Positions 6,662 through 12,997 of a DNA stretch of 12,997 nt are shown here, one piece after another (the first letter of the stretch is position 1; each line of letters opens with the position of its first letter). Position numbers and translations under genes: made by a program. The notes under the pieces were generated by a model. The model was not told where the DNA came from, made no database searches, and saw only the letters and a list, made by a program, of their open reading frames with translations. Origin of the DNA: DASWNP01 sp035537095 (GTDB lineage: Bacteria; Acidobacteriota; Blastocatellia; Pyrinomonadales; Pyrinomonadaceae); the NCBI GenBank assembly GCA_035537095.1, contig DATLMV010000264.1:1-12997 (forward strand), written 5' to 3'.

Positions 6662-8040
6662 AGCATGAAACCGAGATTGGGGGTCGCGAAGCGACCGATG
6701 AGCGGGAAGACGTAGGACATGTCGGTATTCGTCAGGCCGTACCAGATGGCGAGCGTCGCCGCGTATTGCTCGACGGAGGTCGAGGGTATCCAGCGCCCGC
6801 GCGTGTCAGTATCGTCGGGGCCGCCGAGCGCGAGCGTGGGGAACGCGCCGTAGAAATCGCCGCCGCGCACCGCGCCGCCCATGACGAGATGATGATTGCC
6901 CCAACCGTGGTCGGAGCCGACCGCCGCGCCGGAGCCTGAAGGCTGGAAGGTGCGACCGAAATCGGAGAGCGTAAAACTCGTCACGCTCCCGGCGACGCCG
7001 AGTTCGACCGTCGCATCGTAGAAACCCTTCATCGCCTGACTGACCTGCTGCAAGAGCGTGTCCTGTCCGGCGGTGCGCTGGTTGGCGTGCGTGTCGAAGC
7101 CGCCGATTGAGCAGAAGAAAATCTGACGCTTGACGCCGAGCGCGTCGCGCAGCGCGATGAGACGCGCCACCTGCGTCAGTTGCCTGCCGAGCGAAGTGTT
7201 CGGGATGGCGGGAAAGTTGCGCGCGGGCGCGCTCGCGAGCGCGTCTCTCGATTGGAGCGCGCTCGAAGTCGTATCGCTCGCCGCTTTGACTAGTAACGCG
7301 CCGCCCGCGAGCGCGCGCAGCGCATCGAACGAAGCCTTGCGTGCGTTCGTCTCGGCGGTAGTCGCGCCGGGCGCGTTGTTGAGCGGGAGCACGGCGCTGA
7401 GGGCCGTGTTGGAATCGTTGATGGCGAGCGGGCGCGTGTCGGTTCCGGTGACGAAGAGGCTGATGCCCGCGATGGAGATGACTTGCGGGAAGGTGGCCGC
7501 GCCGTTTAAGCCGCCTGTGAGGTCGGCCACGCGCCCGCCCCAACCCGTCTGGCTGACGCCGTCGGCAATCGCGGTCTGCCAGAGCCCGACCTGATCGGAA
7601 TGCGAAAAGAGTTGGAGCGGCTTGCGGCCCGTGCCGTTGCGGTAGGTCGTGCGCGTCAGCGGTTCGACGAGCGGGCCGGTGTTGCACATCACGGCGAGCT
7701 TCTGTTGATTGAAGAGCGTTTGCATCTCCGGCATGCTCGGGTGAAAACCGAACTGGCGTCCGCTCGCGGGATTGACGGGCAGAAGGCTCGCTTGCGAGAG
7801 CGCGAGCGTGGACGCGCTCCGCACGCTGTTGTAGGCGTTGAACTCCGAGTCGAGCGGGACGATCATGTTGTTGCCGTCGTTGCCGCCGTTCAGGAAGATG
7901 CAGACGAGCGCGCGATAGTCGTTCGCGGCGGCGGTCTGCGCGAGGGCGTTGACGAGACCGAAATTTTCGATGCTCGAAGCGAGGGCCATGCCGCCGAGGG
8001 CGCAGGCCGTGGTGCGTAGGAAATCTCTGCGTGATGCCAT
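6658..8040 (-). CDS. DUF1501 family protein with Tat-type signal
   Basis: 460 residues from ATG 8040. An upstream in-frame extension to 8232 overlaps the DUF1800 gene and translates to Arg/Ser-rich nonsense, so it is rejected. The N-terminus MASRRDFLRTTACALGGMALA is a twin-arginine signal (RR at 4-5) with a hydrophobic core. It is probably cleaved near ALAQ (residues 32-35), giving export of a folded protein. DUF1501 hallmarks are present: FLNGGNDGNNMIVPLD (49-64), FSHSDQVGLWQTA (145-157), GGFDTHANQ (313-321), SDFGRT (359-364) and GSDHGWGNHH (375-384). The family is distantly related to the alkaline phosphatase/sulfatase fold, but its reaction is unknown. The DUF1800 stop lies 22 nt upstream and the 3' end overlaps the next start by ATGA. 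DUF1800-DUF1501 pairs are widespread in Planctomycetes, Verrucomicrobia and Acidobacteria. Confidence 0.93.
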   Translation of the reverse strand: MASRRDFLRTTACALGGMALASSIENFGLVNALAQTAAANDYRALVCIFLNGGNDGNNMIVPLDSEFNAYNSVRSASTLALSQASLLPVNPASGRQFGFHPSMPEMQTLFNQQKLAVMCNTGPLVEPLTRTTYRNGTGRKPLQLFSHSDQVGLWQTAIADGVSQTGWGGRVADLTGGLNGAATFPQVISIAGISLFVTGTDTRPLAINDSNTALSAVLPLNNAPGATTAETNARKASFDALRALAGGALLVKAASDTTSSALQSRDALASAPARNFPAIPNTSLGRQLTQVARLIALRDALGVKRQIFFCSIGGFDTHANQRTAGQDTLLQQVSQAMKGFYDATVELGVAGSVTSFTLSDFGRTFQPSGSGAAVGSDHGWGNHHLVMGGAVRGGDFYGAFPTLALGGPDDTDTRGRWIPSTSVEQYAATLAIWYGLTNTDMSYVFPLIGRFATPNLGFML

Positions 8041-8062
8041 GACTTTGTCTCTGTATCCGACC

Positions 8063-10261
8063 TTATCTCTGAACCTGAAATTGCGACGACGTGATGACCA
8101 GATAGACCGCCATCTGCGCGCGCTTGCGTGCGAAGTTCGCGTCCGATGTGGGAACGCTTGAGACGGCGTTGACGATTGACGTGCGCATCGCCTGTGTGAG
8201 CGTGCCGTGCAGCAGGAGCGAGTTGAGCGCATTGACGAGTTGCTGCGGGTCGGCGGCGAGGGCTTCGAGCGGCGCGAAGTCGAGCGACGTGCCGCGCGGG
8301 ACGTTGGTCGTCGTCGGCGTCGAGGGCACGCCCGTATAGATGAGCGTGTTGGCGACGTTGGCGCGGCGGAGCGTGGTCGAGGTCGTCAGGATGCCGAAGG
8401 CGGGGCCGAGAATCCGCGCGCCGGGCACTTCGTAATCCGGCTGGTAATAACTGAAGACGGTGGCCGGAACAAAGAGCGGCTGCGCGAGTTGCGCCGTCAG
8501 GTCGCCGCCCGTAGCGTTGACGCGGCCCGCCAGCACGCCGTCGCTCGTCGAGGTCTTGTCGAAGGACTTGGCATCGAAGGCGCGCAGCATGTTCGCGATG
8601 TACTGGACGGGCTCGCGGAGTTTGCCATAGTTCGGGTCGGTCTTCGCGTCGCCGCGCGCTTCCGGGTCGAGCAGGACGGCCTGCACGACGAAACGCAGAT
8701 TGCCGCGCGTGCCCGTGCAGCCGTCGGCGTAGAGGCCCGCGCAGTCGTTGTTGAAGACGGCGGCGACGCGCCCGACGTAAGCCGGACTCGGGTTGCTCGT
8801 GACGAGATGCTGGATGAGTTGCTTGCCGATGAAGGGGCCGACGTTCGGATGATTGAAGATGTTGTCGAGCGCGTCCGCCAAATCCTTCTGCGTCGTCTGG
8901 TTGGCGGGGATAACGACGCCGTTCAGCAGCGTCTTCGAGCCGGTGTCGTGGTTCGCCCCGGCACGGACGACCATCGGGTCGCGGAAGTTGGTGATGCCTG
9001 CGCCGATTGCGCCCGACAGATTCCAGCCCGTGAAGATGCGCGTGAAGTTGTTGACCGTCTCTTGATTGTAAGAGTCGAGCGGCTTGCCCGTCGCGTCGCG
9101 CTTGGGCGTGCCGTCGGGGTTGAGTTCATAGACGCCGATGGAGAAGAGTTGCAGAATCTCGCGCGCGAAGTTTTCGTTGGGACTCGCGGCGGTGCTCCGG
9201 CGCATGTCGAGATACTCGCCCATCTCAGGATTGAGCGTGATCTCTTGCAGGAGTTGACGGAAGTTGCCGAAGGCGTTGCGGTCGAGGGTTTGCAGGTAGA
9301 CGGTCATCCAACTCGGGCGGTTAATCTCCGCGCCCGAGACGACGAAAATCTGATGAAGCGCAAACGCGACGCGCTGCCGCAACTGGTCTTGCGCCGTGAG
9401 CGCGTTCGTGAAGAAGGTGCGCTGGATGGGATACATCGAATAGTGGTCGCGCAGGCAGTCGGCCTGCGTCGTCCCCGTCGGGCATTGCTGGTTCTGGTCG
9501 TCGAGCGGGAAGGTCAGGTTCGGATAACCGGACGCGGGCAAGGAGAACTGCTCGTTGAGGTAAGCGCGCAACCCCATGCTCTGCACGCGCGCGACCTCCG
9601 CGTTCGTCGGCCCCCACGAAGCCTGTTCGAGCAGTCGCACCGTGTCGGCGTTGGAAGCCTCTCCGGCGGCGTAGGCTTTCGGTAGCGGTGTCGGCGTCGG
9701 GGCTGGCGGCACGGCGGGCGCGGGCGTGGGGATTGAGCCAGCATCGTCGGGCGGGCCGCCGCCCGCACGCCCGATGGCGACGCGCACGCGATTGCTCGCT
9801 ACGCCGTGCAGGTTGATTCGCATCAGCACGTCGCCGAGCACAAACGGCGGATCGTCCGGCAAGCGCACGACGACCTGATACATCCATTCCTGCGCGGGCA
9901 CTTTGCCGACGTACTCGACCTTGAGCGGAAATATTTTCCCGCTCGCGTCTTCGGCGTCGGCGGTCAGGGCGTTCGCGCCCTCGCCCGCGAGGAAGTCGAG
10001 ATTCATGGCGAAGAGGATGATGCGCGTCCGCCGGTCGGCGTGCCACGCGATTGCGGTCTCAAGCGGAAACGGCTCGCTCTTGAACGTCACCGATTCGAGC
10101 GCGACGCCGCGCGTCGTCGTGCCCGTGCCCTCGCTCAAAAGTACAGGCCCGCCCGCCTGCGCTTGCGCTACAAAACCGACGCCGCACACCAACACGAACG
10201 CGGACGCGCACAACAGGCGAACGACGAAGGCACGCCAGCGGAGGGAGTATTTATCTGACAT
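8063..10261 (-). CDS. DUF1800 family exported protein
   Basis: 732 residues from ATG 10261. A Sec signal peptide spans about residues 1-36 (hydrophobic 11-31, AQA cleavage site). Residues 37-165 form an extra beta-rich domain (TRIILFAMNLDFLAGEG, then GDVLMRINLHGVASNRVRVAIG). A Pro/Ala/Thr linker follows at 172-195. The DUF1800 domain runs from about 203 to the end, starting DTVRLLEQASWGPTNAEV. It carries the family signature NENFAREILQLFSIG (362-376), then FTGWNLSG (409-416), and ends with YLVITSSQFQVQR. Its function is unknown; the family nearly always sits beside DUF1501. It is the first gene of the three-gene operon, behind an extended -10 promoter at 10385-10393 and a leader of about 117 nt. 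No strong Shine-Dalgarno is visible. Four cysteines in the mature part (C260, C269, C507, C515) could form disulfides. Confidence 0.93.
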   Translation of the reverse strand: MSDKYSLRWRAFVVRLLCASAFVLVCGVGFVAQAQAGGPVLLSEGTGTTTRGVALESVTFKSEPFPLETAIAWHADRRTRIILFAMNLDFLAGEGANALTADAEDASGKIFPLKVEYVGKVPAQEWMYQVVVRLPDDPPFVLGDVLMRINLHGVASNRVRVAIGRAGGGPPDDAGSIPTPAPAVPPAPTPTPLPKAYAAGEASNADTVRLLEQASWGPTNAEVARVQSMGLRAYLNEQFSLPASGYPNLTFPLDDQNQQCPTGTTQADCLRDHYSMYPIQRTFFTNALTAQDQLRQRVAFALHQIFVVSGAEINRPSWMTVYLQTLDRNAFGNFRQLLQEITLNPEMGEYLDMRRSTAASPNENFAREILQLFSIGVYELNPDGTPKRDATGKPLDSYNQETVNNFTRIFTGWNLSGAIGAGITNFRDPMVVRAGANHDTGSKTLLNGVVIPANQTTQKDLADALDNIFNHPNVGPFIGKQLIQHLVTSNPSPAYVGRVAAVFNNDCAGLYADGCTGTRGNLRFVVQAVLLDPEARGDAKTDPNYGKLREPVQYIANMLRAFDAKSFDKTSTSDGVLAGRVNATGGDLTAQLAQPLFVPATVFSYYQPDYEVPGARILGPAFGILTTSTTLRRANVANTLIYTGVPSTPTTTNVPRGTSLDFAPLEALAADPQQLVNALNSLLLHGTLTQAMRTSIVNAVSSVPTSDANFARKRAQMAVYLVITSSQFQVQR

Positions 10262-10371
10262 ATTGACACCAGCAGACGAAAGTTTCCGGTGAGGCAGGTC
10301 GAAACGTGTTTATGTATCTTTTGTGTTCGGGACTTAAAACCGTTGGCGAAGTTGAAGGGCCGCCCGCAAGC

Positions 10372-10385
10372 TTGGGACTTCCCAA
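10372..10385. promoter_or_regulatory. Dyad at the predicted transcription start of the DUF1800 operon
   Basis: TTGGGA and TCCCAA flank a 2-bp centre as a perfect 6-2-6 palindrome. It overlaps the last base of the -10 box (10385-10390, minus) and covers the expected start site near 10378. This is a position where a repressor would block transcription. An operator role is inferred from position only. Confidence 0.4.
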
Positions 10386-10393
10386 CTATAGCA
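10385..10393 (-). promoter_or_regulatory. Extended -10 promoter of the DUF1800-DUF1501 operon
   Basis: On the minus strand the sequence reads TGC followed by TATAGT, an extended -10 element one base from TATAAT. The best -35-like sequences (TTTGGA or TTGGAG at 15-16 bp) are weak, which is typical of extended -10 promoters. The predicted start near 10378 gives a leader of about 117 nt before the ATG at 10261. Confidence 0.5.
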
Positions 10394-10552
10394 TAAACAC
10401 AGGCACTCCAAACCTTTTTCTGGCACGCGCAGCCACGCGCCCCGGCGAGCGGAGCTTTGCCGCCAACCGGCTCCGCAGACGCACGTCCGGTTAGACGGGC
10501 AGGTGTTTGATTTAGTCGAGTTTATTTGAAGGGAGGTGAACAGGGATGAAAT
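10394..10552. other. Non-coding stretch with competing short hairpins
   Basis: Part of an unusually long gap (10262-10691) between operons, with no supported gene on either strand. GCGGAGC / GCTCCGC (10449-10455 / 10470-10476) can form a 7-bp stem. AACCGG / CCGGTT (10465-10470 / 10487-10492) can form an alternative stem that shares base 10470, so only one can form fully. A 62-codon plus-strand frame at 10306-10494 has no family resemblance or ribosome-binding site and is not called. Confidence 0.4.
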
Positions 10553-10689
10553 GAAGGGATGAGGGCTGAGGGATGAGGGATGAAGCAGAACAGGATTTAA
10601 TGTATTGACTCATTGACTTATCGAATCATTTGAGCAATGAACCAATGAATCAATCATTTCATCCCTCCGCCCTCATCCCTCATCCCTTC
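10553..10689. repeat. ~137-bp imperfect palindrome built from a GGGATGA heptad
   Basis: Purine-rich arm 10553-10584 and pyrimidine-rich arm 10658-10689 match as reverse complements at 29 of 32 positions. Each arm is mostly repeats of GGGATGA and close variants. The 73-bp AT-rich centre is itself partly palindromic: ATTGACTCATTG from 10604 pairs with the complement of CAATGAATCAAT ending at 10654. A further GGGATGAAATGA copy lies at 10543-10554. The right arm begins 2 bp beyond the stop codon of the small acidic gene. It has no coding capacity and no terminal duplication that I can identify. It could be a MITE-like or REP-type repeat, and it may also end transcription of the upstream operon. 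Confidence 0.7.
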
Positions 10690-10691
10690 TT

Positions 10692-10868
10692 TTACTGCTT
10701 GCTGCCGGTCTTCTGCTGCAAGTCTTCCTCGATGGTCTGCTCGTCGCCTTCGGCTGCGCCGGGCGTGCGGCCCGGATCGCCGGTTTGAGAGTCGGTATTG
10801 TTGGAAGCGTCGTCGCCGCCGCTTCCCTGTGCGCGGGCGCGCTCGTCGTTCTTTTGTTGTTCGGACAT
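10692..10868 (-). CDS. Small acidic, disordered hypothetical protein (58 residues)
   Basis: Starts at ATG 10868 with AAGGAG 12 nt upstream, a rather long spacing. Longer in-frame versions reach into the dehydrogenase gene and have no better site. The protein (MSEQQKNDERARAQ to LQQKTGSKQ) has about 13 acidic and 6 basic residues, many Gln, Gly, Asn, Asp and Ser, no Cys, no aromatic residue and almost no hydrophobics apart from IEEDL at 46-50. It should be intrinsically disordered and soluble. It lies 34 nt after the dehydrogenase stop on the same strand, so it is probably co-transcribed. I do not recognise a family. Hydrophilic proteins of this composition are often stress-related, but that is only an analogy. 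The high-GC context and single ribosome-binding clue leave some doubt that it is translated. Confidence 0.6.
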   Translation of the reverse strand: MSEQQKNDERARAQGSGGDDASNNTDSQTGDPGRTPGAAEGDEQTIEEDLQQKTGSKQ

Positions 10869-10902
10869 CTTCTGACTGTGCTCCTTCGACCGCATAGAAC
10901 GG

Positions 10903-12075
10903 CTATGGTTTGAGGACGACCTTGATGCATTCGTCCTGCTTGTCTCTGAACGTGTAGTAGGCATCGGCGGCATCGTCGAGCTTCAGACGATGCGTGATGA
11001 CGAAGGACGGGTCAATCTCGCCGCGCTCGACGCGTTCGAGCAGCGGGCGCAGGTAACGCTGGACGTGCGTCTGTCCCATCTTGAGGGTCAATCCTTTGTT
11101 GAACGCCGCGCCGAACGGAACCTTGTCGAGATAGCCGCCATAGACGCCGGGGATGGAAACCGTGCCGCCCTTCCGGCAGGCGTTGATGGCCTGACGCAGC
11201 GCGTGCGGGCGGTCGGTCGCCATAAACATCGCGGACTTGACGCGGTCGTAGACTGCGCCGATGCTGCCGCCGCCGTGCGCTTCCATGCCGACGGCGTCAA
11301 TGCACGCATCGGGGCCGCGCCCGCCCGTCATCTCTTTCAACTTCTCGAAGATGTCCTCGTCGTCGAAGTTGAGCGTCTCGGCTTTGCCGTCGCGCTCGGC
11401 CATCAAAAGGCGTTCGGGCACGCGGTCAATCGCGATGACGCGCGCCGCGCCGAGCATCCACGCGCTCTTGATCGCAAACTGCCCGACCGGCCCGCAGCCC
11501 CAGACGGCAATCGTGTCGCCCTTCTGAATATCGCAATTCTCGGCGGCCATGTAGCCGGTCGGGAAGATGTCGGAGAGGAAGAGGACTTTCTCGTCCGGTA
11601 TCCCTTCGGGAATCTTGACCGGCCCGACATCCGCGAAAGGGATGCGCGCATACTCGGCCTGCCCGCCCGCGTAGCCGCCCGTCATGTGCGAGTAGCCGAA
11701 CAGACCGGCGGTCGTGAAGCCGTACATCTTCTCGGCAATCCAAGCCTTCGGGTTCGAGTTGTCGCAGAGCGACCAGAGTTGCTTCTGACAGAAGAAACAA
11801 CTGCCGCACGAGATGGTGAAGGGATTGACCACGCGGTCGCCGACCTTCAGGTTCTTCACGTCGCTGCCGACCTCGACGACTTCGCCCATGAACTCGTGAC
11901 CGAGGATGTCGCCCTTCTGCATCGTCGGGATGTAGCCGTCGAGCAGGTGGAGGTCGGAGCCGCAGATGGCGGTCGTCGTGATTTTGATGATGGCGTCGCG
12001 CGGGTTGAGAATCTTCGGATCGGGAACGGTCTCGACCCGCACGTCGTTGACGCCGTTCCAGCAGAGAGCTTTCAT
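10903..12075 (-). CDS. Zinc-dependent alcohol/formaldehyde dehydrogenase (MDR family)
   Basis: 390 residues from ATG 12075, chosen because AGGAGG lies 6 nt upstream. The frame can extend 30 codons further, but only into the intergenic repeat. The catalytic zinc site is shown by CGSDLH (Cys38) and GHE (His60, Glu61), with a probable further ligand in SDIFPTGY (Asp169). Structural zinc is held by Cys90, Cys93, Cys96 and Cys104. The Rossmann motif GCGPVG is at 193-198, followed by the dinucleotide-binding acidic residue Asp217 (AIDRVPERL), which favours NAD(H). The length and the ILNPRDAIIK, NSNPKAWIAEK and GPDACIDAVGMEAHG segments resemble the formaldehyde-dehydrogenase-like branch (COG1063), active on aldehydes or alcohols. 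The exact substrate is not determined. It is cytoplasmic. Neighbours are the SRPBCC gene 132 nt upstream, past a probable terminator or attenuator, and the small acidic gene 34 nt downstream. Confidence 0.94.
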   Translation of the reverse strand: MKALCWNGVNDVRVETVPDPKILNPRDAIIKITTTAICGSDLHLLDGYIPTMQKGDILGHEFMGEVVEVGSDVKNLKVGDRVVNPFTISCGSCFFCQKQLWSLCDNSNPKAWIAEKMYGFTTAGLFGYSHMTGGYAGGQAEYARIPFADVGPVKIPEGIPDEKVLFLSDIFPTGYMAAENCDIQKGDTIAVWGCGPVGQFAIKSAWMLGAARVIAIDRVPERLLMAERDGKAETLNFDDEDIFEKLKEMTGGRGPDACIDAVGMEAHGGGSIGAVYDRVKSAMFMATDRPHALRQAINACRKGGTVSIPGVYGGYLDKVPFGAAFNKGLTLKMGQTHVQRYLRPLLERVERGEIDPSFVITHRLKLDDAADAYYTFRDKQDECIKVVLKP

Positions 12076-12081
12076 CGAATT

Positions 12082-12087
12082 CCTCCT
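12082..12087 (-). promoter_or_regulatory. Consensus Shine-Dalgarno of the dehydrogenase gene
   Basis: AGGAGG on the minus strand with 6 nt to the ATG at 12075. It sets the start of the zinc dehydrogenase and rules against the longer in-frame extension. Confidence 0.8.
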
Positions 12088-12099
12088 CGAATCCGGGGC

Positions 12100-12198
12100 A
12101 AAAAGAAGAACCGGAGAGACGTTTAAAATGGCGACGCCCGAACGCGTTTCGCTTTCGCGGCTCAAGCCTGAAGCCTCGCGCTCCTGTCTCTCCGGTTC
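12100..12198 (-). terminator. Intergenic terminator or attenuator between SRPBCC and dehydrogenase genes
   Basis: GAACCGGAGAGAC at 12108-12120 and its exact reverse complement at 12186-12198 form a 13-bp stem enclosing 65 nt. Read in the direction of transcription (minus), the second arm is followed at once by TTCTTTTT, as in a Rho-independent terminator. The interior can form small helices, including a CGC-GAAA-GCG tetraloop hairpin. The first arm begins 10 nt after the SRPBCC stop and the T-tract ends 12 nt before the dehydrogenase Shine-Dalgarno. It could end the upstream transcript or modulate read-through. Confidence 0.6.
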
Positions 12199-12207
12199 AC
12201 GGTTGGT

Positions 12208-12984
12208 CTATTTTCCCGCGCTGGTGCTGCGTCCCGACGACTGGCCTGCGGTGGTCGCCGCCTCGCCCGTCTCCATCACCTGCTTGAAGCGTCGGAGGTC
12301 TTCCTGAATCTGCTGCTCGGGTTCTTCGCCGAACAGCTTGGCGATGGCCGCGCCGAGTTTGCCTGCGGGCGGGTCGTACTTGACGACGACTTTGACTTCC
12401 GTCCCGCGACCCTCCGGCGCGGTACGGAAGTGCACCGAACCGGCGTTGTCAACGTCCGCGCCTTCGAGCGACCGCCAAGCGATCAGTTCGTTCTCCTTCT
12501 CGTTGTAAATCTCGGCGTCCCATTCGACCGACGTTCCCGCCGGGCCTTTCGCCACCCAATGAGATTTCGTTGCACTCGTCACCTGCACGGATTCGAGATG
12601 GCTCATGATGCGCGGCAGGTTCTGGAAGTCGCGCCAGAAGCGATACAACTCTGCGGGCGAGCGGTTGATCGTCATACTTTTTTCCACCTTGACGCCGCTC
12701 CCGCCGCGCACGCTCACGTTCCGATTCTGCGCGTTCGACTTATCAGCCGTGTTGACGCCCATCGCGTCATAGACGTTGCAATGGCCGGTCGTGCCGCGAT
12801 AGATGAGCGAACCACCGAGCAGCGCGAGCGCGATGCCGCCCTTCGTGCCGCGCGTGATGCCGTAGAGCGCGAGCGCGCCGCCGCCAATCGCCGACGCCCA
12901 ACGCTCGATCTCGCCGACGTTCGTCGCGTTCGCCCGTTCGCCTGCCTCGCTCAGGCCGCGAGATTCATTGCCCGCATGTGTCAT
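12208..12984 (-). CDS. SRPBCC-domain protein with DUF2892-like membrane N-terminus
   Basis: 258 residues from ATG 12984, with a weak AAAGAG upstream. After a hydrophilic start, residues about 22-78 resemble the YgaP/DUF2892 membrane module: NVGEIERWASAIGGGALALYG, a second hydrophobic stretch GGIALALLGGSLIYRG, then GHCNVYDAMGVNT. This gives two short helices, about 31-46 and 49-64. Residues about 97-238 are an SRPBCC/polyketide-cyclase-like domain: VEKSMTINRSPAELYRFWRDFQNLPRIMSHLE, then WDAEIYNEKENELIAWRSL, then GRGTEVKVVVKYDPPAG, with a final helix EQQIQEDLRRFKQVMETG. The tail is Ser/Thr/Gly-rich. SRPBCC folds bind hydrophobic ligands or lipids, but no ligand can be named here. The same-strand dehydrogenase gene lies 132 nt downstream. 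The gene is complete only if the ATG 13 nt from the window edge is the true start. Confidence 0.88.
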   Translation of the reverse strand: MTHAGNESRGLSEAGERANATNVGEIERWASAIGGGALALYGITRGTKGGIALALLGGSLIYRGTTGHCNVYDAMGVNTADKSNAQNRNVSVRGGSGVKVEKSMTINRSPAELYRFWRDFQNLPRIMSHLESVQVTSATKSHWVAKGPAGTSVEWDAEIYNEKENELIAWRSLEGADVDNAGSVHFRTAPEGRGTEVKVVVKYDPPAGKLGAAIAKLFGEEPEQQIQEDLRRFKQVMETGEAATTAGQSSGRSTSAGK

Positions 12985-12997
12985 TGTCGTCTCTTTC

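Noticed and set aside
2831..6715. A 1294-codon plus-strand open frame opposite the large exported protein
   Set aside because: It is codon-aligned antisense to the real gene. It stays open only because the sense gene avoids TTA, CTA and TCA codons. The translation is Arg/Val/Asp/Gly-rich with no domains, while the opposite strand has a signal sequence and several recognisable families.
8041..8232. N-terminal extension of the DUF1501 frame
   Set aside because: It overlaps the 3' end of DUF1800 and reads as Arg/Ser-rich nonsense. The twin-arginine signal begins exactly at ATG 8040.
8207..9685. A 492-codon plus-strand open frame opposite DUF1800
   Set aside because: It is codon-aligned antisense to a clear DUF1800 gene and arises from the same codon bias. 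No ribosome-binding site and no family.
10306..10494. 62-codon plus-strand frame in the intergenic gap
   Set aside because: No Shine-Dalgarno, it covers the promoter and dyad of the DUF1800 operon, and its sequence resembles no protein family.
10990..12126. A 378-codon plus-strand open frame opposite the zinc dehydrogenase
   Set aside because: It is codon-aligned antisense to a gene with intact zinc and NAD motifs. Its translation is low in pattern and unlike any protein family.

Overview
The window is GC-rich bacterial chromosome. The best guess at its source is an Acidobacteriota of the Blastocatellia/Pyrinomonadaceae type. That rests on gene content alone: a DUF1800/DUF1501 pair followed by a modular secreted protein with choice-of-anchor V, DUF11, PQQ-dehydrogenase-like, CHRD, Calx-beta and DUF4214 modules. 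No rRNA or marker gene confirms it. Ten complete or nearly complete genes are supported, plus a fragment cut by the left edge. All are on the minus strand except one small gene at 1919-2287. I see no tRNA, rRNA, CRISPR array, transposase or integrase.

Right end, read in the direction of transcription (12984 down to 10692): a membrane-anchored SRPBCC protein with a DUF2892-like N-terminus, a zinc-dependent alcohol/formaldehyde dehydrogenase, and a 58-residue very acidic, disordered-looking protein. A 13-bp perfect inverted repeat with a T-tract separates the first two and may attenuate or terminate transcription. Just after the small gene lies a ~137-bp imperfect palindrome built from a GGGATGA heptad.

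Centre (10390 down to 2495): a compact operon for exported proteins. An extended -10 promoter with a dyad at its start site precedes a Sec-exported DUF1800 protein. After 22 nt comes a DUF1501 protein with a Tat-like signal, whose stop overlaps the start of a 1388-residue multidomain protein (ATGA). The large protein joins a CxxCH-containing N-terminal domain to a PQQ-dependent sugar-dehydrogenase-like beta-propeller, CHRD, Calx-beta and DUF4214 modules. It looks like a surface redox or matrix protein. How the three act together is not known from sequence.

Between this operon and the convergent plus-strand gene at 1919-2287 lies a bidirectional terminator that folds on paper into a compact three-way junction. 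The plus-strand gene is an unrecognised 122-residue protein. Left end, minus strand: a J-domain protein with three predicted membrane helices, a VOC/glyoxalase-fold protein, a two-CBS-domain protein with a TTG start, and the first 11 codons of a further gene whose start codon sits in the loop of a 15-bp GC-only hairpin.
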